Shown here piece after piece: positions 6,592 to 10,710 of a DNA stretch of 10,710 bases; the first letter of the stretch is position 1; every line of letters begins with the position of its first letter. This DNA comes from Lachnospiraceae bacterium (lineage in GTDB: Bacteria > Bacillota > Clostridia > Lachnospirales > Lachnospiraceae): NCBI GenBank assembly GCA_009774375.1, contig VSNO01000152.1, positions 1 to 10,710 on the forward strand, in the 5' to 3' direction. Position numbers and translations under genes: made by a program. Below the pieces are notes generated by a model, which saw nothing but the letters and a program-made list of their open reading frames with translations, made no database searches and was not told where the DNA came from.

Positions 6592-8001
6592 TTATGTGAC
6601 AGCTTCAAACACACTGATAAAAAATCCATCTGCATCGTGCACTCCCGGCAGCAGCTGTATATAACCGTCCCGGACTGTATCTGCATGGAGCTGCTCCGGC
6701 AGCGTATGTTCCAGCGACATTGGCGTCAGCCCCATCTCATCCCTGAGCCATCTAAAATTCTTCTCATTCTCATCCCGGTTCACCGTACAGGTGCTGAAGA
6801 GCAGCCGCCCTCCCAGTTTCAGATACGACACCGCCGTCGCAAGGATCTGCTTCTGCAGTACTGTGACCGCCGCTATCGTATCGGGCGAAACACGGTATTT
6901 GATGTCGCGCTTTTTCCCGAGTACGCCCAGTCCCGAGCACGGCACATCGGCGATCACGATATCCACCATACCCACAAGCGTCTCATCCATCTGCACGGCG
7001 TCACCCACTCCGGCAGTTATGTTCTTCAGGCCGCATCTGTCAAAATTCTCCTGCATCAGCCCCACCTTGTTCGCGGACACATCCCTTGACAGGATCTCAT
7101 AACCCACACCGCACTTTTCCAGCAGGTCCGCCGCAAGCATGGATTTTCCGCCTGGCGCCGCACAGAGGTCCAGCACCCGCGCTTTGTTCCGCCTGCCATT
7201 CAGACCCATGCGCCCGACATAGTCCGCGATGCCAATCGCTTCGACTGCGAGCATGGAGCTGACATCCTGCACCACAAAAGCGCCGTTCCCATAATACGGC
7301 AGTCTCGTGAGGTCATCTGTCCCCGATACTCTGTATGCATACGGCAGATACGGATGCCGCTCCATCGTTCCGCCCTGTGCCGAGAGCGCCTTATGCACGG
7401 CGCTCACAGCTGTCCCCATATCGATACCAGTGCTCCTTGACACATCCCGGAAGCGGATTGTCACCGGCTGCTCCTTTAGAAGCCCTGCGAGCACAGTTTC
7501 CGCTGTATCTGCCCCGAGCTGTGCCGTCCACAGATCAACGATCCACTGCGGCATGGAATACCTGACAGACATACTTGTGTAGACTATGTCTGCCTTACTG
7601 CGCGCGATATTCCTGAGCACGCCGTTCACAAATCCCTTCAATGCGGCAAAACCCTTTTTCTGTGCGAGCTTCACCGCCTCATTGCAGGCAGCGGCATCCG
7701 GCACTGCATCCATGTACAGGATCTGGTACACACCCATACGCATGATCGCGCGTATCGGCTTCTTCATTTTATTCGTCTTTACTTTAGAATACAGGTCGAT
7801 CACATAATCCAGCTCGATCTGCCGCTCCAGGGTTCCCTCATAGAGCCGTTTGATAAAGGCCTTCTCCTGCTGTGAGAGATAATTGTATTTATTCAGCACA
7901 TCCCGCACGATCACATGGGAATATGCATTCTCTGTCAGGAGCATCTCCAGCACAAGCATGCGCTGGTTCACCTCCTGCGTCCTGTTCTGATTCGTCTCCA
8001 T
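6592..8001 (-). CDS. rsmB: 16S rRNA (cytosine(967)-C5)-methyltransferase RsmB
   Basis: SAM-dependent methyltransferase (Sun/Fmu) that makes m5C967 in 16S rRNA. From the ATG at 7999-8001 it has 469 residues. An N-terminal NusB-like helical RNA-binding domain (about 10-135) is followed by the Rossmann methyltransferase domain. SAM motif I is LDLCAAPGGKS at 277-287; motif IV DVPCSGLG contains C355, and motif VI STCTVNRDENE contains the catalytic C405. The QDVSSMLA stretch (245-252) is typical of the family. The start is uncertain: TTG at 8014-8016 and GTG at 8002-8004 are in frame, but GGG at 8012-8014 is best spaced for the GTG or ATG, and TTG directly abuts the AAAGGG before it. It begins 20 bases after the metallopeptidase stop. 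Confidence 0.95.
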   Translation of the reverse strand: METNQNRTQEVNQRMLVLEMLLTENAYSHVIVRDVLNKYNYLSQQEKAFIKRLYEGTLERQIELDYVIDLYSKVKTNKMKKPIRAIMRMGVYQILYMDAVPDAAACNEAVKLAQKKGFAALKGFVNGVLRNIARSKADIVYTSMSVRYSMPQWIVDLWTAQLGADTAETVLAGLLKEQPVTIRFRDVSRSTGIDMGTAVSAVHKALSAQGGTMERHPYLPYAYRVSGTDDLTRLPYYGNGAFVVQDVSSMLAVEAIGIADYVGRMGLNGRRNKARVLDLCAAPGGKSMLAADLLEKCGVGYEILSRDVSANKVGLMQENFDRCGLKNITAGVGDAVQMDETLVGMVDIVIADVPCSGLGVLGKKRDIKYRVSPDTIAAVTVLQKQILATAVSYLKLGGRLLFSTCTVNRDENEKNFRWLRDEMGLTPMSLEHTLPEQLHADTVRDGYIQLLPGVHDADGFFISVFEAVT

Positions 8002-8021
8002 CACTGCATTTCCCAACCCTT

Positions 8022-8720
8022 TCAGTCTCTCCGCCTGCCCGACAGCATCACCAGCCGCAGCAGCTGCAGGATCGAGGCCGCAGCCGCCGCGACATACGTG
8101 TACGCCGCTGCCCGCAGCACCCTGGCACTCTTGGCGCGCTCGTCGCCTGTCACGATGCCATACTGTTCGATGCAGACAAGCGCCCTTCTGGAAGCGTCGA
8201 ACTCCACCGGAAGCGTCACGATCTGAAACAGCACCGCGAGGGAGAACACCCAGATGCCGATGTTGATCAGCACAGAATTGCTTCCCAGGATCAGTCCCAG
8301 TATCACGATCGGGATCCCGAGTCTTGAGCCGATATTTGCTGCCGGAACAAGCGCTGTCCTGATGTTCAGCGGTGCATATTTCTCATGATGCTGCATGACA
8401 TGTCCGCACTCGTGTGCAGCCACGCCGATCGCCGCCACGGATGTGGCATTGTACACACTGTCCGAGAGACGCACAACCTTCCTTGAAGGATCATAATGGT
8501 CTGTCAGGTTCCCCCTGATATGCTCTACCCGCACGTCATTGATCCCTTTGCTCCGCAGGATCGCCTCCGCGGTCTGCGCACCTGTCATCCCCGACATGCT
8601 CCGCACGCGCGCATATTTGTTAAATGTAGAATTTACCCTCGCGGACGCGATGATGCTCAGCACCGCACCGATCAATACCAGAATATATGTCGGATCAAAA
8701 TAATAGCCAAAATATGGCAT
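8022..8720 (-). CDS. yugP: Membrane zinc metallopeptidase, YugP family
   Basis: Integral membrane protein of 232 residues in the YugP-like neutral zinc metallopeptidase family. The zinc motif HECGH is at 103-107 (AAHECGHVMQH) and the conserved PVEFDAS at 171-177 probably supplies the third ligand, E173. Hydrophobic segments lie at about 11-27, 134-149, 151-172 and 204-226. The physiological substrate of this family is not established as far as I know. Start: the AAAGGAG at 8730-8736 abuts the ATG at 8727-8729 but is nine bases from the ATG at 8718-8720, so MPYFGYYFDPTYILV is preferred; a much earlier in-frame ATG would fall inside fmt and adds an arginine-rich leader unlike the family. It sits 17 bases after fmt; B. 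subtilis lacks it at this place, but I recall the same insertion in clostridial versions of the cluster. Confidence 0.9.
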   Translation of the reverse strand: MPYFGYYFDPTYILVLIGAVLSIIASARVNSTFNKYARVRSMSGMTGAQTAEAILRSKGINDVRVEHIRGNLTDHYDPSRKVVRLSDSVYNATSVAAIGVAAHECGHVMQHHEKYAPLNIRTALVPAANIGSRLGIPIVILGLILGSNSVLINIGIWVFSLAVLFQIVTLPVEFDASRRALVCIEQYGIVTGDERAKSARVLRAAAYTYVAAAAASILQLLRLVMLSGRRRD

Positions 8721-8729
8721 ACTGCCCAT

Positions 8730-8736
8730 CTCCTTT
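8730..8736 (-). promoter_or_regulatory. Ribosome binding site that sets the metallopeptidase start
   Basis: AAAGGAG directly after the fmt stop codon (8738-8740). Nine bases separate it from ATG 8718-8720, a good distance, whereas ATG 8727-8729 touches it. Confidence 0.65.
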
Positions 8737-8737
8737 C

Positions 8738-9667
8738 CTACCCCAAAAGCATTCCTGCCTTCCACTGGCTGCCGAGCAGGAAACTCTTTGTATCCATGCG
8801 CTTTTTCCCTTCCAGCTGCAGCTCGTATATCCTCAGGACTCCTTTGCCGCATGCCACGTCAAACGAATCCTTCGCGACGGCGACGATCGTTCCGGGTTGT
8901 TCTGTGTGACCGGCAGTCAGCGCATCGCTGCTCCAGATCTTGACACTTCTGCCCTGGCAGAAGGTATAAGCGCTCGGCCACGGATCCAGCCCCCTGACAA
9001 GCCTCTCGATGCATGCCGCATCCTGCGTCCAGTCGATCTTTCCCATCGATTTGTCCATCATTTTCACATGGCTCGCAAGTCTCTCATCCTGTCTGACCGG
9101 CGTGATCTCCCCCTTCTCTATCATAGGAAGCGTCTCCACGATGAGCTCTGCGCCCGCCTGTGCCAGCTTGTCAAACAGAGATTGTGCTGTCTCCTTATCT
9201 TCTATGATAACCTTTTTCTGCGTAAGTATGTCTCCAGTGTCAATCCCGGCATCCATCTGCATGATCGTGACACCCGTCTCCCGCTCGCCGTCCAGGATAC
9301 ACTGGTTGATCGGCGCGGCGCCCCTGTACTTTGGCAGGAGCGAGGCGTGGATGTTGACGCAGCCAAACCGCGGCATTTCCAATATCTCTCTCGACAGGAT
9401 CTGCCCAAAGGCAGCCACGATGTAAATGTCTGCCTCGTACTTTTTCAATTCCTCCATGGACTCCGGCGTCTTGATCTTCACGGGCTGAAACACAGGGATT
9501 CCATGCCTGACAGCGCATTCTTTTACCGGCGAGCACTGCATCTGGCCGCTTCTGCCCTTTGCCTTGTCGGGCTGTGTCACAACGGCAGTCACCTCATGAC
9601 CGGCCTGAATGAGCGCCTCGAGCGCCCCTACCGAAAAATCGGGTGTTCCCATATAAACGATTTTCAT
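8738..9667 (-). CDS. fmt: Methionyl-tRNA formyltransferase
   Basis: Transfers a formyl group from 10-formyltetrahydrofolate to methionyl-initiator tRNA, the first step of bacterial initiation. The 309 residues are full length. The N-terminal transferase domain starts MKIVYMGTPDFS; the signature FGQILSREIL (87-96), NIHASLLPKYRGAAPI (105-120) and MDAGIDTGDIL (138-148) are all present. Catalytic residues N105, H107 and D143 are visible. The C-terminal OB-like domain covers about 205-309, with RGLDPWPSAYT. Only a weak AGGA precedes the ATG at 9665-9667. Normally def (peptide deformylase) lies just upstream, and here an integrase occupies that place, so the upstream promoter may have been replaced or displaced. 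The TAG stop is followed closely by the metallopeptidase gene. Confidence 0.97.
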   Translation of the reverse strand: MKIVYMGTPDFSVGALEALIQAGHEVTAVVTQPDKAKGRSGQMQCSPVKECAVRHGIPVFQPVKIKTPESMEELKKYEADIYIVAAFGQILSREILEMPRFGCVNIHASLLPKYRGAAPINQCILDGERETGVTIMQMDAGIDTGDILTQKKVIIEDKETAQSLFDKLAQAGAELIVETLPMIEKGEITPVRQDERLASHVKMMDKSMGKIDWTQDAACIERLVRGLDPWPSAYTFCQGRSVKIWSSDALTAGHTEQPGTIVAVAKDSFDVACGKGVLRIYELQLEGKKRMDTKSFLLGSQWKAGMLLG

Positions 9668-9685
9668 ACTTCTTATATTTCCTGT

Positions 9686-9713
9686 GAAAAACCCTCTGTT
9701 TATCGGGTTTTTC
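9686..9713. terminator. 9-bp inverted repeat between integrase and fmt (terminator or attachment-site core)
   Basis: GAAAAACCC (9686-9694) and GGGTTTTTC (9705-9713) are perfect complements around a ten-base loop. On the minus strand it ends in GGGTTTTTC, so it can act as a weak Rho-independent terminator of the integrase gene, with the A-tract and T-tract forming the lower stem. The G+C part is only three pairs. The same symmetry would also fit paired core sites for a tyrosine recombinase, although a ten-base spacer is longer than usual. Confidence 0.4.
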
Positions 9714-9729
9714 TCCTTTCCGCATAGTT

Positions 9730-9751
9730 TACTACACCAGCTACTACACCA
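9730..9751. repeat. Tandem 10-base direct repeats next to the integrase stop
   Basis: TACTACACCA occurs at 9730-9739 and again at 9742-9751, period 12. On the minus strand the units read TGGTGTAGTA and end in GTAGTAAAC at the fmt-proximal copy. Position right after int and the resemblance to the GTAGTAAA core of Tn916 DR2 sites (from memory) suggest arm-type sites bound by the integrase N-terminus. Confidence 0.5.
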
Positions 9752-9754
9752 ATT

Positions 9755-10710
9755 CTATACAATTTTAAGCATTTTTTCAATATTCTGCACTTCTTTTGTC
9801 TTTTCATCATCTGTAACATGAACATATAGGTTCATGGTCATTCCTATGGTTGAATGCCCTAAAATTGTCTGCAAGGTCTTTGGTTTCATACCGTTTTCAA
9901 TACAGCGCGTTGCAAATGTGTGCCTCAGTGTATGCATAGAAAAATGTTTCATTCCGATCTTGTCACAGTAATAGTATAACTTTGTATCATATGCACTATT
10001 TTTAGTCGGAGTACCATCTTTACAAAGAAAAACACTATCTGAAAATTCTATTTGTTTGACTTTTAATGATTTCAGCTTTTCTTTCTGTCTCTTTAAAATA
10101 TCAATAGCATCCTGCGTAAGTGGAATGTCTCTAATACTGTTTTTTGTCTTTGGTTCTCCTGTTCGCCATTCTCCAAATGAGTGCCGATACTCCATTGTTC
10201 TGCGTATATGTAATACTCTGTTTTCAAAATCCACATCTGACCATCGCAAACCTATCATTTCCCCAGTTCGAAGTCCAGTCTGCAAAATTAACGCCCATTG
10301 ATTGTAATTACTTGAACTTCTGACACCTTCAAGAAATGTTTTCTGCTCATCAACAGTCAGTACCCTTGCTTCTTTTGACGGTTTTCCTGATTTACACCTT
10401 ACATTTTTTGTAACTGGATTTTTTTCAATCAGCTCATTTTCCAGTGCACTACTAAACATTGCACCCATAGCCACCCTGCAATACTCAATCATGGAATTGG
10501 AATATGTTTTAGACATTTCAATAAGAACACTTTGGCAGTGAATAGGTTTAACATCTTTAATCAGCATTTTCCCTAAAACTGGTTTAATGTTTCTTTCATA
10601 TCGTTCAACGTAATTCCTCTTTGTATTATCTTTTATTGTCTGCCCTTTTATGTTTTCTATCCAATAATCAAACCATGCATCAACTGTTGGATTTTCGCCT
10701 TGTAATACAT
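9755..10710 (-). CDS. int: Tyrosine site-specific recombinase (integrase), N-terminus beyond window
   Basis: The open frame continues from the stop at 9755-9757 to the right edge, giving 317 visible residues without the true start; the ATG at 10565-10567 is internal. Visible residues about 8-100 (TVDAWFDYWI onward) form the SAM-like core-binding domain, and about 115-317 the catalytic domain. The active site is complete: R147 (TGLRTGE), K189 in the beta-hairpin (TKNSIRDIPL), H259 and R262 (HTLRHTFAT), H285 (LGHS) and the nucleophile Y295 (MNLYVHV). This is the type found on Tn916-like conjugative elements and temperate phages of Firmicutes. The region is far richer in A+T than the rest: 10021-10080 has 14 G+C of 60, while 9241-9300 in fmt has 37. 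The gene appears intact so far as visible, and points its 3' end at the host junction, as integrases at element ends often do. Confidence 0.95.
   Translation of the reverse strand, partial: VLQGENPTVDAWFDYWIENIKGQTIKDNTKRNYVERYERNIKPVLGKMLIKDVKPIHCQSVLIEMSKTYSNSMIEYCRVAMGAMFSSALENELIEKNPVTKNVRCKSGKPSKEARVLTVDEQKTFLEGVRSSSNYNQWALILQTGLRTGEMIGLRWSDVDFENRVLHIRRTMEYRHSFGEWRTGEPKTKNSIRDIPLTQDAIDILKRQKEKLKSLKVKQIEFSDSVFLCKDGTPTKNSAYDTKLYYYCDKIGMKHFSMHTLRHTFATRCIENGMKPKTLQTILGHSTIGMTMNLYVHVTDDEKTKEVQNIEKMLKIV

Noticed and set aside
8721..8852. N-terminal extension of the metallopeptidase to an earlier in-frame ATG
   Set aside because: It overlaps the conserved fmt C-terminus, is Arg/Glu-rich unlike a membrane protein start, and a good ribosome binding site supports the ATG at 8718-8720.
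9713..9719. AAAGGAG on the minus strand as the fmt ribosome binding site
   Set aside because: It is about 45 bases from the fmt ATG and separated by the hairpin, too far to serve that start.
8687..9727. 346-codon open frame on the plus strand across fmt
   Set aside because: It lies antisense to a complete, motif-rich fmt gene and shows no recognisable motif.
9725..9755. Continuation of the integrase by a frameshift into a GVVAGVV-type tail
   Set aside because: A one-base change in the A6 run near 9771-9776 would be required; the tail comes from the tandem repeats, and the current end (EKMLKIV) looks natural.
10565..10567. ATG taken as the integrase start
   Set aside because: The same frame is open to the window edge and encodes clear core-binding-domain sequence, so the true start is outside.

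Overview
The window looks like a chromosome segment of a Firmicute, most likely a gut-type clostridium of the Lachnospiraceae (inferred from protein style, strong AGGAGG-type ribosome binding sites and gene order; no database search was possible). Every convincing gene lies on the minus strand, so the biological reading direction is from high to low coordinates. Most of the window is a dense, G+C-rich housekeeping block. Its right end is a much more A+T-rich stretch carrying a tyrosine integrase, which marks the edge of an integrated mobile element.

Read in transcription order: (1) 9755-10710, a tyrosine recombinase whose N-terminus is cut by the window edge. (2) 9668-9754, a short junction with two tandem 10-base repeats and a 9-bp inverted repeat, probably including the element end. 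(3) 6592-9667 plus rlmN at 5540-6571: fmt, a YugP-type membrane zinc metallopeptidase, rsmB and rlmN, with gaps of about 20 bases. Together these act on initiator tRNA formylation and rRNA modification. (4) 5250-5539, an intergenic region with a long hairpin, probably a terminator, followed by a good sigma-A-type promoter. (5) 423-5249: stp (PP2C phosphatase), prkC (PASTA Ser/Thr kinase), rsgA (ribosome assembly GTPase) and rpe (ribulose-phosphate epimerase), overlapping or nearly touching, so probably one coupled operon. (6) 1-299, the N-terminal third or so of the ychF GTPase, with its own plausible promoter.

The order fmt-rsmB-rlmN-stp-prkC-rsgA-rpe is the classic Firmicutes translation/cell-wall-signalling cluster, normally preceded by priA and def. 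Here the integrase sits exactly where def would be expected, so the most notable point is an apparent insertion into this conserved operon just upstream of fmt. The next most notable feature is the unusual tyrosine-, acid- and lysine-rich linker of the kinase. I found no CRISPR array, tRNA, rRNA or convincing new multi-gene defence or metabolic system.
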